Shown here in pieces: positions 24,024 to 32,870 of a stretch of 64,000 nt of DNA (position 1 is the stretch's first letter; every line of letters starts with the position of its first letter). A program made the position numbers and the translations under genes. The stretch lies in the NCBI RefSeq assembly GCF_002104765.1, contig NZ_NCXM01000031.1, forward strand, positions 1 through 64,000, read 5' to 3'. Below the pieces are notes generated by a model that saw nothing but the letters and a program-made list of their open reading frames with translations, ran no database searches and was not told where the DNA came from. This DNA comes from Mycolicibacterium vulneris (GTDB lineage: Bacteria > Actinomycetota > Actinomycetes > Mycobacteriales > Mycobacteriaceae).

Positions 24024-24878
24024 ATGTCGGCTCCGCCCCTGTTCCGCCTTGTCGGTGAGCGACGGGTGTCCGTGGTGCGCGACGCGGCCGCGGTCTGGCG
24101 GGTGCTCGACGGCGATCCCGTCGCCTCGTGCATGGTCGCCGCCCGGGTGGCCGACCATGGCATCGACCCGAATTCGATCGGCGGCGAACTGTGGACGCTG
24201 CGCGGTGCCGACGAATCGCTGTGTTTCGCCGGCGCCAACCTGATCCCGCTGCGGGGCGCGCCCGCCGACCTGAGCGCGTTCGCCGACGAGGCCATGCGGG
24301 GGACGCGGCGCTGCTCGTCGCTGGTCGGCAGGGCCGATTTGGTGATGCCGATGTGGGAGCGGCTCGAGGCGGCGTGGGGCCCGGCCCGTGACGTGCGCGA
24401 CCACCAGCCGCTGCTGGCGTTGTCCAACCACCCCAGCTGCGAGCTGGATCCCGGTGTGCGGCAGGTCCGGCCCGAGGAGCTGGACGCCTACCTGGTGGCC
24501 GCCGTCGACATGTTCATCGGCGAAGTGGGCGTCGACCCGCGGCTCGGCGACGGCGGCCGCGGCTACCGGCGGCGGGTGGCCAGCCTGATCACGGCCGGGC
24601 GGGCCTGGGCGCGGTTCGAGCACGGGCAGGTCGTCTTCAAGGCCGAGGTGGGCTCGCAGTCCCCGCGGGTGGGCCAGATCCAGGGGGTGTGGGTGCACCC
24701 GGAGTGGCGTGGACTGGGCCTGGGCACCGCCGGCACCGCGACGGTCGCCGCGGTGATCGTCGGCACCGGGCGCACCGCCAGCCTCTACGTCAACGACTTC
24801 AACACGGTGGCGCGCGCCGCCTACGCTCGAGTGGGCTTCACTGAGATCGGCACCTTCGCGACGGTGCTGCTCGACTAG
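24024..24878 (+). CDS. GNAT family acetyltransferase (Rv2867c-like)
   Basis: A 284-residue protein. The N-terminal domain (to about residue 130) is an actinobacterial DUF4081-type module; the C-terminal GNAT domain has the acetyl-CoA loop VHPEWRGLGLGTAGTATV and the end YARVGFTEIG. Substrate unknown. The M. tuberculosis orthologue also follows ispG. A small repeat, GAGAGTTCGC, occurs twice just upstream (23995 and 24011). Confidence 0.88.
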   Translation: MSAPPLFRLVGERRVSVVRDAAAVWRVLDGDPVASCMVAARVADHGIDPNSIGGELWTLRGADESLCFAGANLIPLRGAPADLSAFADEAMRGTRRCSSLVGRADLVMPMWERLEAAWGPARDVRDHQPLLALSNHPSCELDPGVRQVRPEELDAYLVAAVDMFIGEVGVDPRLGDGGRGYRRRVASLITAGRAWARFEHGQVVFKAEVGSQSPRVGQIQGVWVHPEWRGLGLGTAGTATVAAVIVGTGRTASLYVNDFNTVARAAYARVGFTEIGTFATVLLD

Positions 24879-25042
24879 CGGATCACTCCTTGCGAGCGAG
24901 GGTGCGGCTGTCCGCACACTCGGCCCCGACTGCGCGGCTGCCCGCACATTCGCGCGAGCGTTCGACCCCGATCCACGTATAACGGTTGGGTCTCGGTGTG
25001 TCGGCGCCGCCGTTCAGCCCGCAGTTCTTAACATTTGCAACG

Positions 25043-26857
25043 ATGGCAACTAGAACAACAATGGCCTCATCCGCCTCAGGCTTGCTGCTGGTCGCGGTCA
25101 TCGTCCTGTCCGGATGCACGCCCCGGCCCGACGGCCCGGGCCCGGCGGCGGAGAAGTTCTTCCGCGCCCTGGCCGTTGGCGACACCGCGACCGCCGCGCA
25201 GCTCAGCGACAGTCCCAACGAGGCCCGCGAGGCGCTCAACGCGGCCTGGTCCGGCCTGCAGGCCTCCCACCTCGACGCGCAGATCCTCAACGCCAAGTAC
25301 GCCGAGGACAGCGGCACCGTCGGCTACCGCTTCACCTGGCACCTGCCCAAGAACCGGACCTGGACGTACGACGGCCAGCTGCGGATGGCGCGCGACGAGG
25401 GGCACTGGGCGGTGCGGTGGACTACCACCGCGCTGCACGCCAAGCTGGGCGAGCACCAGACGTTCGCGCTGCGGGCCGACCGGCCGCACCGCGCCTCGGT
25501 GAACGAACTCGGCGGCAGCGACGTGCTGGTGCCCGGCTACCTGTACCACTACACGCTGGACGCCACCCAGGCCGGACCGGCCCTGTTCAGCACGGCCCAC
25601 GCGATCGTCGACGTGCTGCACCCCTTCAACGGGGCCCTCAACGACCCGCAGCTGCTCGCCGAGCAGGCCAGCTCGACGCCGCGCCCGGTGGACCTGGGCG
25701 TGACGCTGCACCCCGACGACAACGACAAGGTGTCCCCGCTGGTCGGGCATCTGCCCGGCGTCGTGGTCACCCCCCAGCCCGAAATGCTGCCCACCGACCC
25801 GCATTTCGCGCCGGCGGTCATCTCCGCGGTGAAGAAGGCCGTGGTCGACCAACTCGACGGCCAGGCGGGCTGGCGGGTGGTGAGCGTCAACCAGAACGGC
25901 GTCGAGGTCGAGGTGCTGCACGAGGTCGAAGGGTCGCCGGCGCCGTCGGTATCGATCACCCTGGACCGGGTCGTGCAGAACGCCGCCCAGCGCGCGGTCG
26001 ACAACAAGGGCGGCAAGGCGATGATCGTCGTGATCAAGCCGTCGACCGGGGAGATCCTCGCGATCGCGCAGAACGGCGGGGCCGACGCGGACGGTTTGCC
26101 CGCCACCAACGGCCTGTTCCCACCGGGGTCGACGTTCAAGATGATCACCGCCGGCGCCGCCGTCGACCGCGACATGGCCACGCCCAACTCGATGCTCGGC
26201 TGCCCCGGCCACCTCGACATCGGGCACCGCACCGTGCCCAACTACGGCGGCTTCGATCTCGGCGTGGTGTCGCTGTCGCGCGCATTCGCCAGCTCGTGCA
26301 ACACCACCTTCGCGGAGTTGAGCAGCCGGATGCCGCCACGCGGTCTGACCCAGACGGCCGCCCAGTATGGGATCGGCCTCGACTACACGGTGGACGGCGT
26401 CACCACCGTGACGGGGTCGGTGCCCCCGACGGTGGACCTGGCCGAACGCACGGAGGACGGTTTCGGCCAGGGCAAGGTGCTGGCCAGCCCGTTCGGCATG
26501 GCCCTGGTGGCGGCCACGGTCGCCGCCGGCAAGACACCCGTGCCCCAACTGATCGCGGGCCGGCAGACGGCGGTCCAGGGGGACACCACGCCGATCAGCC
26601 CGAAGATGATCGATGCGCTGCGGCCGATGATGCGGCTGGTGGTGACCAACGGGACCGCCAAGGAGATCGCGGGCTGCGGCGAGATCTACGGAAAGACCGG
26701 TGAGGCCGAGTTTCCGGGCGGATCGCATTCCTGGTTCGCCGGATACCGCGGCGACCTGGCCTTCGCCTCGCTGATCGTGGGAGGCGGCAGCTCCGAGTGG
26801 GCGGTCCGGATGACCAAGTTCATGTTCGAGGCGCTGCCGCCGAACTTCCTGGCCTAG
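25043..26857 (+). CDS. Penicillin-binding lipoprotein (class B PBP, Rv2864c-like)
   Basis: A 604-residue transpeptidase anchored as a lipoprotein: signal peptide with lipobox VLSGC, Cys25. An NTF2-like/MecA_N-type domain covers about residues 32-140, then a dimerisation domain and the transpeptidase domain. Catalytic motifs: S363-T-F-K366 (PPGSTFKM), SCN (ASSCNTTF) and KTG (YGKTGEAEF). It cross-links peptidoglycan outside the membrane and is expected to have low beta-lactam affinity like MecA-type relatives. The ATG at 25043 gives the correct signal peptide. M. tuberculosis has a relBE-type pair between the GNAT gene and this one; here there is only a 164-bp gap. Confidence 0.93.
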   Translation: MATRTTMASSASGLLLVAVIVLSGCTPRPDGPGPAAEKFFRALAVGDTATAAQLSDSPNEAREALNAAWSGLQASHLDAQILNAKYAEDSGTVGYRFTWHLPKNRTWTYDGQLRMARDEGHWAVRWTTTALHAKLGEHQTFALRADRPHRASVNELGGSDVLVPGYLYHYTLDATQAGPALFSTAHAIVDVLHPFNGALNDPQLLAEQASSTPRPVDLGVTLHPDDNDKVSPLVGHLPGVVVTPQPEMLPTDPHFAPAVISAVKKAVVDQLDGQAGWRVVSVNQNGVEVEVLHEVEGSPAPSVSITLDRVVQNAAQRAVDNKGGKAMIVVIKPSTGEILAIAQNGGADADGLPATNGLFPPGSTFKMITAGAAVDRDMATPNSMLGCPGHLDIGHRTVPNYGGFDLGVVSLSRAFASSCNTTFAELSSRMPPRGLTQTAAQYGIGLDYTVDGVTTVTGSVPPTVDLAERTEDGFGQGKVLASPFGMALVAATVAAGKTPVPQLIAGRQTAVQGDTTPISPKMIDALRPMMRLVVTNGTAKEIAGCGEIYGKTGEAEFPGGSHSWFAGYRGDLAFASLIVGGGSSEWAVRMTKFMFEALPPNFLA

Positions 26858-27016
26858 CGCCGGTCGCAAGCGCGGCGCGTGCGCCGGTCGCAAGCGCGGC
26901 GCGTGCGCCGGGCGCAGCGGGGCGGCGCCATCTGGCCTAGCGCCGGTCGCAAGCGCGGCGCGTGCGCCGGTCGCAGCGGGGCGGCGCCATCTTGCCTAGC
27001 GCAGGTCGCACCGGGC
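26857..27016. repeat. Tandem GC-rich repeats: 24-bp units within two 59-bp copies
   Basis: Immediately after the PBP stop, two 59-bp near-identical units lie at 26881-26939 and 26940-26998 (two mismatches), each starting with the 24-bp block GCGCCGGTCGCAAGCGCGGC-GCGT. An extra 24-bp block is at 26857-26880, and a decayed one follows at 26999. The bases around the PBP stop (GGCCTAGCGC) are part of the unit. No gene. Confidence 0.85.
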
Positions 27017-27039
27017 CGCATCAGCGGTAAATTGCGAAC

Positions 27040-27624
27040 ATGACCGATACCGGCGGCGACATGGTGGCCTTGCGGGTCTCCGACGCCGACCGCAACGGCA
27101 CGATGCGGCGACTGCACAACGCCGTCGCGCTCGGGCTGATCGACATCGACGAGTTCGAGCAGCGCTCGTCGCAGGTGTCCTACGCGCGCACCCGCGGCGA
27201 GCTGGACGGGCTGGTCGGCGACCTGCCGGGACCGGGCGCCATCGTTACCTCCGCGGCCGACCGGGTGGAATTGCGCGGCTGGGCGGGTTCGCTGAGGCGC
27301 CACGGCGAATGGACGGTGCCCACCCGGCTGGCCCTGGTCCGCCGCCTGGGCTCGGTGGAACTCGACCTCACCAAGGCGCGGTTCGCGGGCCCGGTGGTGG
27401 TCATCGAACTCGACATGAGGTTCGGCTCGGTGGAGATTCGATTGCCCGACGGTGCCAGCGCGTCGATCGACGACGTCGAGGTCTACGTCGGCAGCGCCAG
27501 CGACCGGCGCAAAGACCCGCCTGGTGAGGGCAGGCCGCATGTGGTGCTGACCGGTCGGGTGGTCTGCGGCTCGGTCAACATCCGGGGACCGCGCCGCTCG
27601 CTGCTGCGCCGCCCGCGGCCCTAA
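27040..27624 (+). CDS. DUF1707 / LiaF-like C-terminal domain protein
   Basis: A 194-residue protein like Rv2862c. Residues 9-60 form the DUF1707 domain (LRVSDADRNGTMRRLHNAVA, then DEFEQRSSQVSYARTRGEL). A beta-rich LiaF/DUF2154-like part follows (VELDLTKARFAGPVVVIELD, FGSVEIRLPDGASASID, VVCGSVNIRGP). There is no membrane segment. Related proteins are tied to cell-envelope stress responses in other Gram-positives; the role here is unknown. Confidence 0.82.
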   Translation: MTDTGGDMVALRVSDADRNGTMRRLHNAVALGLIDIDEFEQRSSQVSYARTRGELDGLVGDLPGPGAIVTSAADRVELRGWAGSLRRHGEWTVPTRLALVRRLGSVELDLTKARFAGPVVVIELDMRFGSVEIRLPDGASASIDDVEVYVGSASDRRKDPPGEGRPHVVLTGRVVCGSVNIRGPRRSLLRRPRP

Positions 27625-27656
27625 TCGCTTAGCTGGACCGCGGTTAAGCTGATCGC

Positions 27657-28514
27657 ATGCCTGCTCGCACCGCGCTTTCCCCCGGAGAGTTGTCCCCGAC
27701 TCTGCCGGTGCCCGGCCGTATCCCGCGCCCCGAATACGTCGGCAAGTCCACGGCCCAAGAGGGCAGCGAACCGTGGGTGCAGACACCCGAGGTGATCGAG
27801 AAGATGCGCGTAGCCGGCCAGATCGCGGCCGCCGCGCTGGTGGAGGCGGGCAAGGCCGTCGCGCCCGGGGTGACCACCGACGAACTGGACCGCGTCGCCC
27901 ACGAGTACATGGTCGACCACGGCGCCTACCCCTCCACGCTGGGCTACAAGGGCTACCCGAAGTCGTGCTGCACGTCGCTCAACGAGGTCATCTGCCACGG
28001 GATCCCCGACTCGACCGTGATCGAGGACGGTGACATCGTCAACATCGACGTCACCGCCTACATCGACGGTGTGCACGGCGACACCAACGCGACGTTCCTG
28101 GCCGGCGACGTCTCCGAGGAACACCGGCTGCTGGTGGAGCGCACCCGTGAGGCGACGATGCGTGCCATCAACGCCGTCAAGCCCGGACGTGCCCTCTCGG
28201 TCGTCGGCCGCGTCATCGAGTCCTACGCAAACCGGTTCGGCTACAACGTCGTTCGTGACTTCACCGGCCACGGTATCGGCACCACGTTCCACAACGGCCT
28301 GGTCGTCCTGCACTACGACCAGCCGTCGGTGTCCACCGTCATGCAACCGGGAATGACGTTCACCATCGAACCGATGATCAACCTCGGCGGCTTGGACTAC
28401 GAGATCTGGGACGACGGCTGGACCGTGGTCACCCGCGACCGCAAGTGGACCGCGCAGTTCGAGCACACCCTGCTCGTCACCGACACCGGCGTCGAAATCC
28501 TCACCCTGCCATGA
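27657..28514 (+). CDS. map: Methionine aminopeptidase type 1c
   Basis: A 285-residue metalloprotease that removes initiator Met, matching MapB (Rv2861c). The dinuclear metal ligands are D131, D142, H205, E238 and E269, and substrate-contacting H114 is present. About 40 extra N-terminal residues with a proline-rich linker (TLPVPGRIPRPEYVG) define the 1c class and may dock on the ribosome. Confidence 0.95.
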   Translation: MPARTALSPGELSPTLPVPGRIPRPEYVGKSTAQEGSEPWVQTPEVIEKMRVAGQIAAAALVEAGKAVAPGVTTDELDRVAHEYMVDHGAYPSTLGYKGYPKSCCTSLNEVICHGIPDSTVIEDGDIVNIDVTAYIDGVHGDTNATFLAGDVSEEHRLLVERTREATMRAINAVKPGRALSVVGRVIESYANRFGYNVVRDFTGHGIGTTFHNGLVVLHYDQPSVSTVMQPGMTFTIEPMINLGGLDYEIWDDGWTVVTRDRKWTAQFEHTLLVTDTGVEILTLP

Positions 28515-28524
28515 CGTTTGCCGG

Positions 28525-30027
28525 ATGACCGGAGCGCTGCTGGTCGCGGGCACCAGCTCCGACGCCGGGAAATCGGTGGTGGTGGCGGGCCTGTGCCGGT
28601 TGTTGGCCCGCCGCGGGGTGCGGGTCGCCCCGTTCAAGGCGCAGAACATGTCCAACAACTCCGTGGTGACCGTCGAGGGCGGTGAGATCGGCCGCGCCCA
28701 GGCGATCCAGGCGCGCGCGGCGGGGCTGGAGCCGAGCGTGCGGTTCAACCCGATCCTTCTCAAGCCGGGCAGTGACCGCACCTCGCAGCTGGTGATCAAG
28801 GGTCAGGTCGCCGACTCGGTCAGCGCCACAAGCTATGTGCGACATCGTGATCGGCTAGCCTCCCTCGTAGTCGACGAATTGACCTGCCTGCGTGACGAAT
28901 TCGATGCGGTGATCTGCGAGGGAGCCGGTTCGCCGGCCGAGATCAACCTGCGCGCCACCGATCTGGCCAACATGGGACTGGCCCGGGCCGCGCAGTTGCC
29001 GGTGCTCCTGGTCGGGGACATCGACCGCGGCGGCCTGCTGGCGCATCTGTTCGGGACGGTCGCGGTGCTCGAGCCCGACGACCAGGCCCTGATCGCCGGC
29101 TTCATCGTCAACAAATTCCGTGGCGACCCCGCGCTGCTCGAGCCCGGGTTGCGCCAGCTGCACGACATGACGGGCCGCCCGACCTACGGCGTGCTGCCAT
29201 ACGCCGACGAGCTGTGGCTGGACGCCGAGGACTCGCTGTCGGTGGTCGCGCACCGCGTCATCGGCACGCCCGCACCCCCGCACGGCGAACAGTGGCTGCG
29301 GGTGGCCGCCATCCGACTGCCCCGGATCTCCAACTCCACCGACGTCGAGGCGCTGGCCTGCGAACCGGGTGTGCTGGTGCGCTGGGTCACCGACCCCGCC
29401 GACCTCACCGACACCGACCTGATCGTCATCCCCGGCAGCAAAGCCACTGTCTCCGACCTGTCTTGGCTGCGCGATCGCGGCCTGGCCGACGCGATCTCCG
29501 CGCACGCCGACGCCGGCAAGCCGGTGCTGGGAATCTGCGGGGGATTTCAAATGCTGTGCAGTCGCCTGGACGATCCGGTGGAATCCGGGACCGCGGGCGT
29601 GCCGGGCCTGGGTCTGCTCGACGCCGACATCGCCTTTGATCCGGAGAAGACCTTGCACCGCTGGCAGCGGCCCCTCACCGGCTACGAGATCCACCATGGG
29701 CGGGTCGCCCGCTGTGCCGAGCAGGTCTGGTTCGCGGCCGATGCGGACCAGGGTCCGCAGGGTGTGGTGCGCGGCGCGGTCTTCGGGACCCATTGGCACG
29801 GCCTGCTCGACAACGACGATTTCCGGCGCGGGTGGCTGCGCCGGGTCGCCGATGCGGCCGGGCGCGGCGGTTTCGTGGTCGGCGACGTCAACGTCGCCGC
29901 GCGCCGCGATGCCCAGCTCGATCTCGCCGCCGACCTGCTGGCGTCTCATCTGGACATCGAGGGGGTTCTCAGTCTGCTTGATGGTCCGCCGCGGCGGCCG
30001 GTTCTCGCAAGTCGCTTGTCGCCGTAG
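28525..30027 (+). CDS. cobQ: Cobyric acid synthase
   Basis: A 500-residue glutamine-dependent amidase that amidates positions b, d, e and g of adenosylcobyrinic a,c-diamide in cobalamin synthesis. The N-terminal dethiobiotin-synthetase-like ATPase (VAGTSSDAGKSVVVAGL, FKAQNMSNNSVVT) is followed by a class I amidotransferase domain with nucleophile C338 (GICGGFQML) and His in GTHWHG. It starts 10 bp after map. M. tuberculosis cobQ1 is elsewhere (Rv0255c), so the location differs. Confidence 0.95.
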   Translation: MTGALLVAGTSSDAGKSVVVAGLCRLLARRGVRVAPFKAQNMSNNSVVTVEGGEIGRAQAIQARAAGLEPSVRFNPILLKPGSDRTSQLVIKGQVADSVSATSYVRHRDRLASLVVDELTCLRDEFDAVICEGAGSPAEINLRATDLANMGLARAAQLPVLLVGDIDRGGLLAHLFGTVAVLEPDDQALIAGFIVNKFRGDPALLEPGLRQLHDMTGRPTYGVLPYADELWLDAEDSLSVVAHRVIGTPAPPHGEQWLRVAAIRLPRISNSTDVEALACEPGVLVRWVTDPADLTDTDLIVIPGSKATVSDLSWLRDRGLADAISAHADAGKPVLGICGGFQMLCSRLDDPVESGTAGVPGLGLLDADIAFDPEKTLHRWQRPLTGYEIHHGRVARCAEQVWFAADADQGPQGVVRGAVFGTHWHGLLDNDDFRRGWLRRVADAAGRGGFVVGDVNVAARRDAQLDLAADLLASHLDIEGVLSLLDGPPRRPVLASRLSP

Positions 30028-30146
30028 GGCATTCGCCGCAGAATCGGCATGAACGCTGCAGTTGACGCTATGGTCAAATACCTAATTTGCATCCCAGATG
30101 CCCAGAATCGTCGCGCTCGCATGTCGTTTGGCTGTAGCGTGCTTGG

Positions 30147-30707
30147 GTGTCCTCGATGATGACCACTCTGGACGGGTTCCCCGTCCCGGTGGTTGTGGGC
30201 GGTCCGGAGAACGGCGTCGTCGTCGTCATACTGGGCGACGAGGACCGCGCCCCCGCGGCCTACGACGCCGTCTGCGAGCGGCTGCACACCGCATCGCTTC
30301 GAACGGTCGTGGTTGGCTTCGATCCGCGCCTGACCCCCAAGTCGATAATCGGCATCCTCGACGCGCTGGGCATCGGGTGGGCCGTGGTGATGGGGGACCG
30401 CGCCGGCGGCGAACTCGCCTGGGAACTGACCGCGACCCGGCTGGGCCGGTTCGTCGGCCTGGTGGTAATCGACCGCGGCCATCCGCGGGCCGGCAATTAC
30501 GACGGCGCCATCACCGACGGACACTGCCCGCCGGTCGAGATCGGCACCACCGTGTTGGTCAGCTCGCCGGCCGCCCGGGCGGTGGCCCAGGCCAGCCAGC
30601 GCTACGTCTACGCCGACTACCGCGTTGTGCACCTCGGGCGGCGCACCGTGCAGGAGTCGACGGCCCAGCTGGCCGCCGAGATCATTTTGCGCACCAGCAG
30701 CTGGTAG
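30147..30707 (+). CDS. Alpha/beta-hydrolase-like protein lacking a nucleophile
   Basis: A 186-residue protein with the order of an alpha/beta-hydrolase core (VVVVILGDEDRAP, then a cap-less fold). The nucleophile elbow, expected G-x-S-x-G, reads MGDRAGGELAW: Arg sits where Ser should be, and no clear catalytic His is at the end. It is short and probably not a hydrolase; it may bind a ligand. Three starts are possible: GTG 30147 and ATGs at 30156 and 30159. glnA4 starts 20 bp downstream, so it may belong to that operon. Confidence 0.65.
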   Translation: MSSMMTTLDGFPVPVVVGGPENGVVVVILGDEDRAPAAYDAVCERLHTASLRTVVVGFDPRLTPKSIIGILDALGIGWAVVMGDRAGGELAWELTATRLGRFVGLVVIDRGHPRAGNYDGAITDGHCPPVEIGTTVLVSSPAARAVAQASQRYVYADYRVVHLGRRTVQESTAQLAAEIILRTSSW

Positions 30708-30727
30708 CGCCTGGTTGACTGACGGTC

Positions 30728-32122
30728 ATGGCCAGTGAAGAAAGTGCTGTGACCGATCCGAACGCTGCCATGTTGTCATTGACCGCGCTCGAACGACTCG
30801 TGGGCACCGGCGAGGTGGACACCGTCATCGTGGCGTTCGCCGACATGCAGGGCCGGCTGGTCGGGAAGCGGATCGACGCGCGGCTGTTCGTCGACGACGT
30901 GGCCGCCCACGGCGCCGAGTGCTGCGGCTACCTGCTCGCCGTCGACGTCGACATGAACACCGTGGGCGGGTACGCGATGTCGAGCTGGGACACCGGGTAC
31001 GGCGACACGGTGGCCAGGCCCGACCTGTCCACCTTGCGGCGCATTCCCTGGCTGCCCGGTACGGCGTTGGTGATCGCCGACGTGGGCTGGGCCGACGGCA
31101 GCCCGGTAACCGTCTCGCCGCGGGCGATCCTGCGCCGCCAGCTGGACCGGCTGGCCGATCGGGGCCTGGCCGCCAACGCCGCCACCGAGCTGGAATTCAT
31201 CGTGTTCGACGAGCCCTATCGCCAGGCCTGGGCCAACGGATACCGCGGGCTGACCCCGGCCAGCGACTACAACATCGACTACGCGATCTCGGCGTCGTCG
31301 CGCATGGAGCCGCTGTTGCGCGACATCCGCCGGGGAATGATCGGCGCCGGGCTGCGATTCGAGGCCGTCAAGGGCGAATGCAACAGGGGGCAGCAGGAAA
31401 TCGGCTTTCGCTACGCCGACGCGCTGGTCACCTGCGACAACCACGTCATCTACAAGAACGGCGCCAAGGAGATCGCCGACCAGCACGGCAAGAGCCTGAC
31501 GTTCATGGCCAAATACGATGAGCGAGAAGGGAACAGCTGTCACGTTCACCTCTCGCTGCGCGATCCGCAGGGCGGCGCGGTGTTCGCCGACCCCAGCCGC
31601 CCGCACGGCATGTCGTCGGCGTTCTGCGGTTTCCTGGCCGGCCTGCTGGCCACCCTGCGCGACCTCACACTCTTTTATGCGCCGAACATCAACTCCTACA
31701 AGCGATTCGCCGACGGCAGCTTCGCGCCCACCGCGCTGGCGTGGGGATTGGACAATCGCACCTGCGCGCTGCGGGTGGTCGGCCACGGTCCCAACACCCG
31801 GGTCGAGTGCCGGGTCCCCGGCGGCGACGTCAACCCCTACCTGGCGGTGGCGGCGATGGTCGCCGGCGGGCTGTACGGTATCGAACGGGGCCTCGAGCTA
31901 CCGGAGCCCTGCGCGGGAAACGCCTACCAGGCTCCCGGCGTCGAGCGGTTGCCCGTCACGCTGGCTGAGGCGGCCTCGGTGTTCGAGCACTCGACGCTCG
32001 CGCGGGAGGTGTTCGGCGACGACGTGGTCGCCCACTATCTGAACAACGCCCGGGTGGAGCTGGCGGCGTTCAACGCGGCGGTCACCGACTGGGAGAGGAT
32101 GCGTGGGTTTGAACGCCTGTGA
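30728..32122 (+). CDS. glnA4: Glutamine-synthetase-like gamma-glutamylamine ligase GlnA4
   Basis: A 464-residue protein of the glutamine synthetase family, orthologous to Rv2860c and not the nitrogen-assimilating GlnA1. Conserved: ELEFIVFDEPY (metal), VKGECNRGQQEIGFRY, NSCHVHLSLRD, APNINSYKRF and RVECRVPGGDVNPYLA. The adenylylation loop of GlnA1 is missing. Relatives in Streptomyces (GlnA3, GlnA4) join glutamate to polyamines or ethanolamine. Together with the amidotransferase, aldehyde dehydrogenase and SDR downstream, this looks like a PuuA-PuuD-PuuC type amine degradation route. Substrate is inferred. Confidence 0.88.
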   Translation: MASEESAVTDPNAAMLSLTALERLVGTGEVDTVIVAFADMQGRLVGKRIDARLFVDDVAAHGAECCGYLLAVDVDMNTVGGYAMSSWDTGYGDTVARPDLSTLRRIPWLPGTALVIADVGWADGSPVTVSPRAILRRQLDRLADRGLAANAATELEFIVFDEPYRQAWANGYRGLTPASDYNIDYAISASSRMEPLLRDIRRGMIGAGLRFEAVKGECNRGQQEIGFRYADALVTCDNHVIYKNGAKEIADQHGKSLTFMAKYDEREGNSCHVHLSLRDPQGGAVFADPSRPHGMSSAFCGFLAGLLATLRDLTLFYAPNINSYKRFADGSFAPTALAWGLDNRTCALRVVGHGPNTRVECRVPGGDVNPYLAVAAMVAGGLYGIERGLELPEPCAGNAYQAPGVERLPVTLAEAASVFEHSTLAREVFGDDVVAHYLNNARVELAAFNAAVTDWERMRGFERL

Positions 32123-32870
32123 GTTTGATGGTGGCGACCCGTCGCGAAGCCGCCCGGTGATCGGCCTGACGACGTATCTGGAGCAGGTGCAGACCGGCAT
32201 CTGGAACATCCGCGCCGGGTACCTACCGTCCGACTACTTCGAGGGCGTCATCCTGTCCGGCGGGATCGCGGTGTTGCTGCCACCGCAGCCGGTTGACGCC
32301 GAGATCGTCGACGCGGTACTGCACGGCCTGCACGGATTAGTGATCACCGGGGGATACGACCTGGACCCCGCCAGCTACGGCCAGCAACCGCACCCGACCA
32401 CCGACGCACCCCGCCCCGACCGCGACGCCTGGGAATTCGCGCTGTTGCAGGGCGCGCTGCGGCGGGGCCTGCCGGTACTCGGAATCTGCCGCGGCGCACA
32501 GGTGCTCAACGTCGCGCTGGGCGGCACGCTGCACCAGCACCTGCCCGACGTGCTCGGGCACAGCGGACATCGGGCGGGCAACGGGGTGTTCACCAGGCTG
32601 CCGGTGCGCACGGTGGCGGGCACCCGGCTGGCCGCGCTGGTCGGGGAGTCCGCCGACGCGCCGAGCTATCACCACCAGGCCGTCGACCGGGTGGCGGACG
32701 GCCTGGTGGTCAGCGCGCGGGACGCCGACGGCGTCGTCGAGGGGCTGGAGCTGCCCGGCGACAGGTTTGTGCTTGCGGTGCAATGGCATCCTGAACAGTC
32801 GCTGGAAGACCTGCGGTTGTTCGCCGCGATCGTCGACGCGGCCCGGTCCTACGCGGGGCGCGCGAGTTGA
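32103..32870 (+). CDS. Class I glutamine amidotransferase-like gamma-glutamyl hydrolase (PuuD type)
   Basis: A 255-residue C26-type enzyme orthologous to Rv2859c. Nucleophile C129 (LGICRGAQVLNVALGG) and the His-Glu pair (VQWHPEQS) are intact. In Puu pathways it releases glutamate from gamma-glutamyl products. The GTG start overlaps the glnA4 end by 20 bp. M. tuberculosis carries an amplified SDGGDP-type repeat at its N-terminus; here only one such element is seen (EFDGGDPSRSRP). Confidence 0.85.
   Translation: MGLNACEFDGGDPSRSRPVIGLTTYLEQVQTGIWNIRAGYLPSDYFEGVILSGGIAVLLPPQPVDAEIVDAVLHGLHGLVITGGYDLDPASYGQQPHPTTDAPRPDRDAWEFALLQGALRRGLPVLGICRGAQVLNVALGGTLHQHLPDVLGHSGHRAGNGVFTRLPVRTVAGTRLAALVGESADAPSYHHQAVDRVADGLVVSARDADGVVEGLELPGDRFVLAVQWHPEQSLEDLRLFAAIVDAARSYAGRAS

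Noticed and set aside
26857..27016. Tandem repeats as CRISPR or IS ends
   Set aside because: No unique spacers, no transposase, no terminal inverted repeats; the units are direct and GC-rich.
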